This document shows positions 1 through 7,646 of a stretch of 64,000 nt of DNA, in pieces; positions within the stretch are counted from its first letter, which is position 1, and the number at the start of each line of letters is the position of its first letter. The notes under the pieces are model-generated. The model ran no database searches and was not told the origin of the DNA. It saw only the letters and a list, made by a program, of their open reading frames with translations. The stretch is from Gemmatimonadota bacterium (GTDB lineage Bacteria; Gemmatimonadota; Gemmatimonadetes; Longimicrobiales; Gaopeijiaceae): NCBI GenBank assembly GCA_022560615.1, contig JADFSR010000003.1:62001-126000 (forward strand). Direction: 5' to 3'. The translations under genes were made by a program, and so were the position numbers.

Positions 1-2
1 CC

Positions 3-2222
3 TACGAGATCCGTGTCGAGCGCATCGGTTTCGCGACCGTGGTCATCGGTGGCGTCAGCGTGGCCGACAACGGCATCGCATCGATCGACGTGACGGTCGA
101 GACCGAGCCCATCACCCTCGAGGGCCTTCAGGTCGAAGCGGAGGCCGGACGGTGTCGAATAGACGAGTCCGGAGGAATGACCCAGGTCGTGTGGGACGAG
201 GCCCGGAAGGCGCTCGCAGCCGCCACCTGGACTGAAGCCCAAGTGAACTTGCGTTTCGTAGTCTCGGTCTGGGACCGCCAGATCTCGCCCCGCACGAGCC
301 AGATTCTGTTCGAGGAGCGGGAGCAGCGCGAGACCCTGGGAGCGAATTCCGTGCAGAGCCTGCCTCCTGAAGAGCTGGTGCGCGACGGCTACGTGCAGTC
401 ACATCCTGGATTCTTGTTCTACTATGCGCCCGACGCGGCGGTGCTGCTCTCGGATGAGTTCCTGGAGACCCACTGCTTCCGTGTAGTCGAGGACCAGGCA
501 GACGGGTCCGCATTCGTCGGTTTGCGGTTCGAACCCGATCGCGAGCGTGACCGGCCGGATGTCGAAGGGGTCATTTGGCTCGACGAAGCGAGCGGCCGTC
601 TCGACCGCGTGGAGTTCCGCTATACGGGGCTGCGGATCGCCGGTGCGAACCGTGCCCGCGGTGAAGTGCGATTCGCGCAGGTCGCCGATGGGCGGTGGAT
701 CGTTCGCGAGTGGTTCATCCAGGCGCCCATGGCGAGCGGACGCGTGGGTACGCCGGGCGCGATCCGCCGCGGCAACCGCTCGTTGATCCACGAAGTGGGG
801 AATCGAGTCGAACTTGTCGAGGGGGCCGGTTTCTCCTGGACTCCGGATATCGTGCCGGCGACCGTCAGCGGGCTTGTCTTTGACAGTGTCTCCGGCGGCG
901 TCTTACCCGGAGCCGAGGTGAGGATCGCGGGCAGGGCGGCACGGTCGAACTCGGATCTCTCGGGGCGCTTCGAGCTGCATGATGTGCACCCGGGTATGCA
1001 CCGCCTGACATTCAGCCACCCTCGACTCGACTCTTTGGGCGTGACCCCTGGTTGGACCACCATCGTAGCCGAGTCGGGGGAGGAGCTCGAGGTGGATCTC
1101 GCGGTGCCGCGGTGGGAGACGTTGTTAGCCCTCTCGTGTGGCGAGCAAGGCGCGGGTGCGCTCGTGGGTGTGGTCCGTTCACGGGAGGGACTCACCATAG
1201 GCGGAGCGACGGTGGAGGTGCTCGACGCCCTCGGGCCGGACAGCTTACCGATCACCGACATCTCTGACCAGTACGGGGCCTACGTTCTGTGCGATGCCCC
1301 GGAGGGTGTGACCCGCGTTCGTGCGTCTCGTGGCGGATCCCGGTCGGAGGTAGCGGAAGCGAGCGTTCTGCCCGAATCTTTCGTCCAGATCGACCTCACG
1401 CTTCCGCCCCCGCCTGTTCGCCCCCTGGCGGTGCCTGGCGTCCTGAGGCCAGCGATCGTGGGCACTGTGCTCGCTCGGGAAAGTCGGCAGCCACTCCAGG
1501 ATGTTGAAGTCCGGCTGCTCGACGAGGACGGCGAAGTCGTCGCCACCGACCTTTCAACCGCCGAAGGTGAGTTCAGGATGGTGCTCGACGATGGCCTGCC
1601 GGTCGCATACCTGAGCGTCGCGCGCCTCGGGTACACCGGCGCCGTGAGTGAGGCGCTGGATCTGAGTGAGGGCACGCGGCGGGTCGAGATTCTGCTCCCG
1701 TCCGAGGCGATCGAGATCGAACCGGTCATCGTGATCGTGGACGGCCGCGTCCCGCGACTCGAGCGAGAGGGCTTCTACGCCAGAGCGACCTCGATCCCGG
1801 GCCTCTTCCTCCGCCGGGACGACATCGACGCCGTCGCACCGGCGAGAACGAGCGACTTGCTCGAGCGGGCACCCGGAGTGCGCAGCTGGACCGACCCCCT
1901 CAGCGGCGACCTCAGGAGGCGCATCGTCTTCACGCGCCTCACGCTAGCGGGTGGCGACCGCTGCTACCCGTCGTTGTACGTGGACGGCGACATGGTGCGA
2001 CTTGGGGGGTCGAGGAACGAGCCGGGTGCGCCGACGATCGAGGGCATCGAACCGCCGGCAGATGAGGACGTTCCCTCCCTGGACGAGCTGATCCCGCCAC
2101 ACGAGATCGAGGCAGTCGAGATGTACCCGACGCCCGGCCAGGTGCCGCAGCGATTTACCGGACTCGGCACGCGCTGCGGTGTGATCGTGGTGTGGACGCG
2201 TAGGGGCGGGGACGCCCGCTAG
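3..2222 (+). CDS. Carboxypeptidase-regulatory-like / TonB-plug-like surface protein, 5' truncated
   Basis: The frame is open from the first bases of the window (Y-E-I-R-V-E-R-I-G-F...), so the true start lies upstream; an internal GTG at 39 is not a credible start because the coding pattern already runs before it. The visible 739 residues hold at least three carboxypeptidase-regulatory-like beta-sandwich repeats (near residues 285-365, 385-450 and 480-565, typified by 'GALVGVVRS' and 'PAIVGTVLA'). A C-terminal stretch resembles a TonB-receptor plug ('SDLLERAPGVRSW') and ends in 'CGVIVVWTR'. Proteins of this build are common in Gemmatimonadota and Bacteroidota as outer-membrane or secreted proteins. 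No beta-barrel follows, so it is not a complete receptor. The substrate is unknown. Confidence 0.8.
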   Translation, partial: YEIRVERIGFATVVIGGVSVADNGIASIDVTVETEPITLEGLQVEAEAGRCRIDESGGMTQVVWDEARKALAAATWTEAQVNLRFVVSVWDRQISPRTSQILFEEREQRETLGANSVQSLPPEELVRDGYVQSHPGFLFYYAPDAAVLLSDEFLETHCFRVVEDQADGSAFVGLRFEPDRERDRPDVEGVIWLDEASGRLDRVEFRYTGLRIAGANRARGEVRFAQVADGRWIVREWFIQAPMASGRVGTPGAIRRGNRSLIHEVGNRVELVEGAGFSWTPDIVPATVSGLVFDSVSGGVLPGAEVRIAGRAARSNSDLSGRFELHDVHPGMHRLTFSHPRLDSLGVTPGWTTIVAESGEELEVDLAVPRWETLLALSCGEQGAGALVGVVRSREGLTIGGATVEVLDALGPDSLPITDISDQYGAYVLCDAPEGVTRVRASRGGSRSEVAEASVLPESFVQIDLTLPPPPVRPLAVPGVLRPAIVGTVLARESRQPLQDVEVRLLDEDGEVVATDLSTAEGEFRMVLDDGLPVAYLSVARLGYTGAVSEALDLSEGTRRVEILLPSEAIEIEPVIVIVDGRVPRLEREGFYARATSIPGLFLRRDDIDAVAPARTSDLLERAPGVRSWTDPLSGDLRRRIVFTRLTLAGGDRCYPSLYVDGDMVRLGGSRNEPGAPTIEGIEPPADEDVPSLDELIPPHEIEAVEMYPTPGQVPQRFTGLGTRCGVIVVWTRRGGDAR

Positions 2223-2255
2223 CTCCGTGCCGTTGGATGCACGCGTGGTGGTCCG

Positions 2256-3512
2256 TCAGCGCATCGGCTTGCCGGCCACGTACACCTGTTCGAGCGTCTG
2301 CGTATTGTTGATGTCGGTCATCGGCGAAGACGCGAGCACGATGAAGTCCGCCCACTTCCCGACCTCGAGCGTACCCACGTCCTCCAGGCCGAGACACGCC
2401 GCCGCACGGCTCGTCGCGGCGATCAGCGCCTGTTCTGGCTCCAGACCCGCGTCGACCATGAGCGCCAACTCGAGGTGCTCGAAGAACCCCGGGAAGCGCG
2501 CGGCCGGCCCGGCGTCCGTGCCGAACGTGACGGGGGCGCCTGCGTCGACGAGGAGCTTCAAATTCCGAAGAGCCTGCCGAAGCGCTACGCGGTAGCCGGC
2601 AGCTGCCGAGCTCTGTCTCATGCGCTCCATGAAGGCTGGCTCGCTCAGTCTGGCGACTTCTCGCTCGTCGGCCAATTCGGTGAAGAAATCATTGTCGAAG
2701 AAGTCGGGTCGTTCGGCATATACGAAGGTGCTCAGTTCGCGCGTGAGCGTCGGCACGTAACAAGCCCCGCTGTCGATGAGCGCGGCGATGAAAGCCTCGT
2801 CCACGTCGGTGTCGCGCACCGAGTGCGCCACCAGGCCTGTCCCCATCTCGAGCAGCCTCTTCGCGTCATCCAGGTAAAACACGTGCGTGGCGACGCGTAG
2901 GCCCCGTTCCTCACCGACGTCGAATACCGCTTGCACGGCATCCCACGGCATCTTCCGTCCCTCGCCGAGGTTGTCGTCGACGCGGAGCTTCAGCCAGTCG
3001 ACGCCGGCTTCGGCGTTCGCGATCGCAGCCGCGCGTGCCGCGGCCGGGTCGCTCCCGGCGACCACGGAGCCGGCCGCGAGCAGTCGCGCCCGAGGGTCGG
3101 TCGGGGACGCGGCGTCACGAACGGCGATGACCGCGTCGCCATCACCCAGGCTGTTCACGGTAGTGACGCCGTACTTGGCGAAGAGCTCGAGATCCCCTCG
3201 GATGCGGTCCGATTCGCCGGTGACCCCCTCCTGCGCCCATCGGCCGCTGACGTGGCCGTGCGTGTCGATGAGACCAGGGATGATGAACTTGCCATCCAGC
3301 CTCACGATCTGCGCAAGCGAGGGCACGTCCCCTGCCGTGGCGATCGCGGTGATGCGGCCGTCCTCCACGATCATCGTGGCGTCGCGGATCGGCGCCGATC
3401 CGGTGCCGTCCCATACCGTCGCGCCGACGTAGGCGACGACCTGGGCGTCGAGTGAACCACTGCTCGCCAAGAGCGCGAGCGCGAGAGCCGGAAGAGAGCG
3501 TAGTGTAGTCAT
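2256..3512 (-). CDS. Secreted metal-dependent amidohydrolase
   Basis: The 418-residue protein begins with a cleavable signal peptide (about residues 1-23, ending S-L-D-A-Q). It then follows the imidazolonepropionase-like amidohydrolase plan: a small beta-sandwich ('GATVWDGTG'), the first metal site 'GLIDTHGHVSG', a candidate lysine in 'WLKLRVDD', further histidines in 'VATHVF' and 'VAHSVRD', and the catalytic aspartate in 'TFGTDAGP'. The C-terminal 'VGKWADFIVL' and 'VYVAGKPM' close the family fold. It probably hydrolyses an amide, peptide or cyclic substrate in the periplasm; the exact substrate cannot be read. It is divergent from the TPR gene at 3657 and convergent with the surface protein ending at 2222. 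Confidence 0.88.
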   Translation of the reverse strand: MTTLRSLPALALALLASSGSLDAQVVAYVGATVWDGTGSAPIRDATMIVEDGRITAIATAGDVPSLAQIVRLDGKFIIPGLIDTHGHVSGRWAQEGVTGESDRIRGDLELFAKYGVTTVNSLGDGDAVIAVRDAASPTDPRARLLAAGSVVAGSDPAAARAAAIANAEAGVDWLKLRVDDNLGEGRKMPWDAVQAVFDVGEERGLRVATHVFYLDDAKRLLEMGTGLVAHSVRDTDVDEAFIAALIDSGACYVPTLTRELSTFVYAERPDFFDNDFFTELADEREVARLSEPAFMERMRQSSAAAGYRVALRQALRNLKLLVDAGAPVTFGTDAGPAARFPGFFEHLELALMVDAGLEPEQALIAATSRAAACLGLEDVGTLEVGKWADFIVLASSPMTDINNTQTLEQVYVAGKPMR

Positions 3513-3656
3513 GTCCGCACCTTAGGTCGCCCGCGTCGCGCACGCAAAGGCTGGCGTCGATTCACTTTCCCCGACGAGGGCTGCTTGCTTGATGGAACGC
3601 GCGCTCCCATCGAAGTTGTTGGCGGCACGGCTCTCCTCCGTCACCGCACAGGCACG

Positions 3657-5354
3657 ATGGCACGCACTCCAAGAAAGACGTCTCTGCTCGGAGAGCTGAA
3701 GCGGCGCAAAGTCTTCAAGATCGGCGCGACGTATTCGGTGGTGGCGTTCGTGGTCATCCAGGTGGCGGATGTACTGGAGGAGGCGCTCCGGCTACCCTAC
3801 GGCACGCTCACGACGGTGACCGTTATCGCGATCCTCGGCTTCCCGATCGCCCTCCTACTCGCGTGGGCTTATGAACTGACGGATCAGGGCGTGATGAAGG
3901 ACGAGGACCTCCCGCGAGAGAAGGCGCTGGTCACCGGAGCTCCGGCACTCACGGCGGGTGACGTCGAGCCCCGTTCGATCGCCGTACTGCCTTTCGCGAA
4001 TCTGAGCGCGGACGACGACAGCGACTACTTCTCGGACGGCGTGACTGACGACATCATCACGAGCCTGTCTCGCATCCGTGACATCCGGGTGGTCTCGCGC
4101 ACCTCCGTCATGCGCTACAAGGACAGCAAGGAGCCAATCGGTTCGATCGCGGCGGAGCTGCGAGTCGCGACCGTGCTCGAGGGGAGTGTTCGCAAGGCGA
4201 ACGGTCGCGTTCGCATTTCGGCTCAGCTCATCGACGCCGTGGAGGATCGACACCTCTGGGTGGAGAGCTACGACCATCCCTTGGAGAACATCTTCGACAT
4301 CCAGTCTGACGTGTCCCGCCAGATCGCCCAGGCACTCGCTGCGGAGCTGTCAGCCGAGGAGAAGGCGGGCCTCGAGCAGAAGCCCACCGCTGACGTGGAA
4401 GCGTACGACCTCTACTTGAAAGGTCGATACCTGTGGGGCCGGCGCACCGTCGACGGCTTGCAGAAGAGCATTCAGTATTTCGCCCGCGCCCTGGAACACG
4501 ACCCCGAATTCGCTCTCGCGGAAGCCGGTCGCGCGGACAGCTACGTGACCCTAGGCATGTACGGCATGGGCGAGCCGGACGATGTGATGCCGCTCGCACG
4601 CGACTCCGCTACCCGGGCGCTCTCCCTGGCCCCGAGACTGGCGGAGGCGTGCACCGCGTTGGCAACCGTCAAAGCTCTCTACGACTGGGACTGGAGGGGC
4701 GCCGAGCAGGAGTTCCGTCACGCGATCGAGATCCAGCCCAACTATCCCGTCGCGCACCAGTGGCTGGCCTCGAACCTGCTCACGCCGTTGGGCCGGTTCG
4801 AAGAGGCGCGCGCGGCGAACCGAAGGGCCGGCGAACTCGATCCGCTGTCCGAGGCGATAGCCACGACATTCGGCGTGATTTCCCTTTATTCTGCCGAGTA
4901 CGAGTCGGCGGTGCGGGTACTCTCCGAGGTGCTCGACGTGCACGACCGATTTGGAATGGCCGCGTTCTTCCGAGGGCAGGCGGAGATGGAGCTCGGGCTG
5001 TTGGACGACGCCGTGGACTCGTTGCGTCTCGCTTCGCAACTGACCGACTCGAGCAGTGAAGTGCTCGCGACGCTCGCGTGCGCCTACGCGGCAGGCGGCA
5101 AGACCGACGAGGCGCGTGACCTTTTGGCGTCGCTCGAAGCCCGTTCGGCGGAGGGCTATGGATCGCCGGTACTCAAGGCTCAGATTTACCTCGGGCTCGG
5201 CGAGCAAGATCGCGCGCTGGATCTGCTCGAGCAGGCGGTCGAAGTCCGTGCGGCCGACCTCGTTTGGCTCTGGGTGAGGCCCATCTACCGGCCGCTTCGG
5301 GGCAATCCTCGTTTCGAAGCCATCCTGGAGACGGTGGGACTGCGATCCGATTGA
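3657..5354 (+). CDS. Membrane-anchored TolB/FlgO-like TPR protein
   Basis: I place the start at the ATG at 3657 (M-A-R-T-P-R-K-T-S-L-L-G-E-L-K-R-R-K); an upstream ATG at 3585 would add 24 residues of non-typical sequence. The 565-residue protein has a short basic cytoplasmic segment, two hydrophobic segments (about 20-43 and 48-68), a FlgO/TolB-like N-terminal domain ('RSIAVLPFANLS', 'YFSDGVTDDIITSLSRI', 'VSRTSVMRYK', 'VLEGSVRK') and about eight TPR units to the end. The same arrangement is found fused to adenylate cyclases or kinases in many bacteria; here there is no catalytic domain. It probably scaffolds envelope or signalling complexes. It is a single gene between divergent and convergent neighbours. 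Confidence 0.82.
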   Translation: MARTPRKTSLLGELKRRKVFKIGATYSVVAFVVIQVADVLEEALRLPYGTLTTVTVIAILGFPIALLLAWAYELTDQGVMKDEDLPREKALVTGAPALTAGDVEPRSIAVLPFANLSADDDSDYFSDGVTDDIITSLSRIRDIRVVSRTSVMRYKDSKEPIGSIAAELRVATVLEGSVRKANGRVRISAQLIDAVEDRHLWVESYDHPLENIFDIQSDVSRQIAQALAAELSAEEKAGLEQKPTADVEAYDLYLKGRYLWGRRTVDGLQKSIQYFARALEHDPEFALAEAGRADSYVTLGMYGMGEPDDVMPLARDSATRALSLAPRLAEACTALATVKALYDWDWRGAEQEFRHAIEIQPNYPVAHQWLASNLLTPLGRFEEARAANRRAGELDPLSEAIATTFGVISLYSAEYESAVRVLSEVLDVHDRFGMAAFFRGQAEMELGLLDDAVDSLRLASQLTDSSSEVLATLACAYAAGGKTDEARDLLASLEARSAEGYGSPVLKAQIYLGLGEQDRALDLLEQAVEVRAADLVWLWVRPIYRPLRGNPRFEAILETVGLRSD

Positions 5355-5395
5355 GCCGTCCGGGCGGGCCCCACCAGGGGCGCCGATTCGGCTGG

Positions 5396-6691
5396 CTACA
5401 TTCCGGCGCGGCGTTCGACGATCGCGGAGTATACGAGCGCCCTGAGCTTGGCGTGGTCGTCGAGGCCGGTCGCCGGGATGATCTGCGTGAAGTACACCAC
5501 GACGAGGTCCTCCACCGGATCGACCCAGTACGTGGAGTGGTACGCACCCCCCCAGCCGTAGTCCCCCACGGACCCGGCCTCGCCTCCGGCTCCCACGTCC
5601 GTACGCACACGGAAGCCCAGCCCGAACCCCACGCCCGCACCGGTCCGAATACCTAGGTGCCCGATGTGGTCGACAGTCATCAGTGCGACGGTGGACGGAG
5701 ACAGGACCCGGGTCCCGTCCAGCTCCCCGCCGTTCAGCATCATCTGTAGGAATCGCCCGTAGTCTGCCGCCGTGGACAGGAGACCTGCTCCCCCCGAGAA
5801 GCTTTTCCGAGGTCCGTCGACGTATTGTCCCTGGGTCTGCATGCCGGGTCCGTCGGGGGCGCGCACGATCGCGCCGTCGGCGTCCTGATTGTACACGGCC
5901 GCCAATCGGTCTCGTTTGTCGTCCGGCAAATAGAAGTGCGTGTCTTTCATGCCCAGAGGATCGAGGATCCGGGTCTGCAGGAAGTCTTCCAGGGTAAGCC
6001 CGGAGACCTGCTCGATCACGGCGCCGAGAATGTCCGTGTTGTACCCGTAGACGAAACGTTCGCCCGGCTGCGCGTCGAAGGGGAGCTTGGCAAGGCGATC
6101 GACCGTGGCACGCACAGGCTCGTCCCTGTGGCCGAAGTACCATCCCTGGATGCCCTCCGCGCCCCACGCGCTGGCAGCCGGTCCGTACCCATATCCGATC
6201 CCGGCCGTATGCGTCAGCAGGTCGCGCACGGTGATCGGGCGGTTCCCGTCGACGATCTCGCGGCCCCCACCCTCGCTGCGCACCGCCACCTTGTGATTCG
6301 CGAATGCCGGAAGGTATTTCTCCACGCGATCTGAGATCAGGAGCGCGCCGTCTTCCTGGAGCGCGAGAATCCCCACACTCACCAGTGCCTTGGTCTGGGA
6401 CGCGATACGGAATATCGCGTCCGGCTCCATCGGGGCGCCGGCTTCGACGTCCCGCGCGCCTAACGCTTCGAGGTAGGCCACCTTGCCGTCCCTCAGCACC
6501 ATCGCGACCACACCCGACAGGCGGTCGGCGTTGACGTAGTCCTGGAGTGCTTGCGTCAGGCGCTCGAGTCGCTCCGACGACATGCCGACGTCTTCGGGCG
6601 ACGTGTGCCGGAGACTCTGAGCCTGAAGGAGGGTCGTAGCTGCCAGGACGGCGACGATCGCAGCCAGGACGGGACGGCGGACGCTTCGCAT
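5396..6691 (-). CDS. Serine hydrolase of the beta-lactamase class C / esterase family
   Basis: I take the ATG at 6691 (M-R-S-V-R-R-P-V), which directly precedes a signal peptide ending L-L-Q-A-Q; an in-frame start 11 codons upstream would put proline-rich sequence before it. The 431-residue protein shows the class C catalytic pair S98-Q-T-K101 in 'FRIASQTKAL', the Y-x-N-like 'VYGYNTDILG' and the family block 'LLTHTAGIGYGYG'. The third K/H-x-G-type motif is replaced by 'WGGAYHSTYWVDP', as in many esterase or peptidase homologues, so resistance to beta-lactams is not implied. It is predicted to be periplasmic. The small gene at 6721-7272 lies 29 bases upstream on the same strand and may be co-transcribed. 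Confidence 0.85.
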   Translation of the reverse strand: MRSVRRPVLAAIVAVLAATTLLQAQSLRHTSPEDVGMSSERLERLTQALQDYVNADRLSGVVAMVLRDGKVAYLEALGARDVEAGAPMEPDAIFRIASQTKALVSVGILALQEDGALLISDRVEKYLPAFANHKVAVRSEGGGREIVDGNRPITVRDLLTHTAGIGYGYGPAASAWGAEGIQGWYFGHRDEPVRATVDRLAKLPFDAQPGERFVYGYNTDILGAVIEQVSGLTLEDFLQTRILDPLGMKDTHFYLPDDKRDRLAAVYNQDADGAIVRAPDGPGMQTQGQYVDGPRKSFSGGAGLLSTAADYGRFLQMMLNGGELDGTRVLSPSTVALMTVDHIGHLGIRTGAGVGFGLGFRVRTDVGAGGEAGSVGDYGWGGAYHSTYWVDPVEDLVVVYFTQIIPATGLDDHAKLRALVYSAIVERRAGM

Positions 6692-6720
6692 GGGGCTCCT
6701 CGGTTCCGGTGGTCGACCCC

Positions 6721-7272
6721 TCAATTGGGCGCCGTCGGCGGACGGGCGCCAGCGTCGGGACGGCTGACCGGCTGGTTGCCGATGCCGCCCGCGTTCGCAC
6801 AGGCCCAGTTCGCTACTGCCCGCATGGCAACCGAGTCCGGCGCGGCCGGTGCGCGCCAGGCGCGCTCGTTCAGCCGGCTATCGAGTTTCTTGCCCTCTTC
6901 GTCGAAGTCGGTGGACTCCCACACGGAGTAGCGTCCGGTCGAACAGCGGATCTCCAGCACCTCTGCGGTCGACGCGTACGCGTCGTAGCCCTCGGTCGGA
7001 AGCCCGGCTGCCCTCCGCCAGGCGACCAGGCGACGCCGCTCAGGCTCGCGCTGTCGGACGAGCATGCGATTGATGATCACACGATGCACCCTCAGGGAGT
7101 CGACGTCCCCTGGAGATGCAGCGAGAGAACCCGGGTTGACCAGGAAGTCGTAGTCGGGACCCGAGTGTACCCTGCGCCAGTCGTCGAACTGGGCGGCGGC
7201 GGCAATCGGTGCGACCAAGGAGAGTATCACCACGCCGGCCGCTATCGCACAGATTCTGAACTGTCCGTTCAT
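6721..7272 (-). CDS. Secreted protein resembling surface-adhesin protein E
   Basis: The protein is 183 residues long from the ATG at 7272; a GTG two codons upstream is an alternative. It has a signal peptide ('GVVILSLVAPIAAAAQ') and a mature part with 'FLVNPGSL', a conserved 'EIRCSTGRYSVWESTDFDEEG' pattern and a late cysteine in 'VANWACANAG'. Two cysteines with this spacing, together with tyrosine- and valine-rich strands, recall the surface-adhesin protein E family of small periplasmic proteins. The match is by pattern only and the function is unknown. It precedes the serine hydrolase on the same strand. Confidence 0.62.
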   Translation of the reverse strand: MNGQFRICAIAAGVVILSLVAPIAAAAQFDDWRRVHSGPDYDFLVNPGSLAASPGDVDSLRVHRVIINRMLVRQREPERRRLVAWRRAAGLPTEGYDAYASTAEVLEIRCSTGRYSVWESTDFDEEGKKLDSRLNERAWRAPAAPDSVAMRAVANWACANAGGIGNQPVSRPDAGARPPTAPN

Positions 7273-7398
7273 GTCCACTGCCCAGCGCTACCAGAAGCGT
7301 GATCGATAGCCCAACATCGCGTGGATGGTTCTCCTCGGCCATTGACCCGGGCTCGTGACGCGTAGCGTCCCGAAGGGCTCTGCGGGAGAGCCCGGGCC

Positions 7399-7435
7399 CC
7401 GAATCGCGACGCCGCTGCGCGATGTCGCGATTCGG
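7399..7435. repeat. Perfect 12-bp inverted repeat (hairpin)
   Basis: The arms ccgaatcgcgac (7399-7410) and gtcgcgattcgg (7424-7435) are fully complementary around a 13-base loop. There is no T-run on the plus side; the minus-strand exit has no T-run either. A smaller hairpin gggctc/gagccc lies just before it, near 7375-7393. It could end minus-strand transcripts coming from the E1 gene or be part of the nearby repeat. Confidence 0.7.
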
Positions 7436-7555
7436 CTAATCGACGAACGCCCACAGCCAGGTACGGCTCTTGGCATCCAGCTTTTCTGGATCCGCGACGT
7501 GATACAGGTCGCCGGCTACGTCTCGGATCACGATCCCCCCGCCCGGCACCTCCAT
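7436..7555 (-). CDS. Possible 39-residue protein or protein tail
   Basis: On the minus strand an ATG at 7555 opens a 39-codon frame ('GGGIVIRDVAGDLYHVADP' then 'EKLDAKSRTWLWAFVD') that ends at TAG 7436-7438. The residue mix looks protein-like and the frame stays open upstream (R-R-L-D-D-W-P) into the repeat copy at 7572. This may therefore be either a small gene or the tail of a larger gene cut by the repeat. I do not recognise the family. It is downstream of, and on the same strand as, the E1 gene. Confidence 0.3.
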   Translation of the reverse strand: MEVPGGGIVIRDVAGDLYHVADPEKLDAKSRTWLWAFVD

Positions 7556-7571
7556 CGGCCAGTCGTCGAGA

Positions 7572-7646
7572 CGACGAGGAGAGACGATGGATCAACCGCG
7601 CAACCGCCATGTGAGCGGCCCACCCCCCTTTCCGATCACCCTTCTA
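7572..7646. repeat. Shortened copy B of the structured terminal-inverted-repeat family
   Basis: Bases 7572-7613 match the reverse complement of 12192-12233 in copy A at about 39 of 42 positions. They are followed directly by gcggcccacc and a terminal sequence ending gatcacccttcta, which equals the end of copy A (12010 onward, inverted). The roughly 145 bases lying between these parts in copy A are missing, so this is a deletion derivative. The last bases, cttcta, include the TAG stop codon (7644-7646) of the minus-strand E1 gene, so the element end has become the end of that coding region. Confidence 0.75.

Larger units (their letters stand above)
7273..7643. other. Gap between the adhesin-like gene and the E1 gene
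   Basis: These 370 bases hold no clearly real gene. They contain a possible small reading frame on the minus strand (7436-7555), a perfect 12-bp inverted repeat (7399-7410 with 7424-7435) and a shortened copy of the structured repeat family (7572-7646). A motif at 7293-7305 (cagaagcgtgatc) resembles the repeat family's terminal sequence, so an older, larger element about 355 bp long may once have filled the gap. Confidence 0.6.

Noticed and set aside
4551-6800. A 749-codon open frame on the minus strand
   Set aside because: It runs antisense to the TPR gene and through the serine hydrolase in another frame, and is full of Arg/Gly/Pro runs. It is a shadow frame of GC-rich coding sequence. Similar shadows exist opposite most genes.
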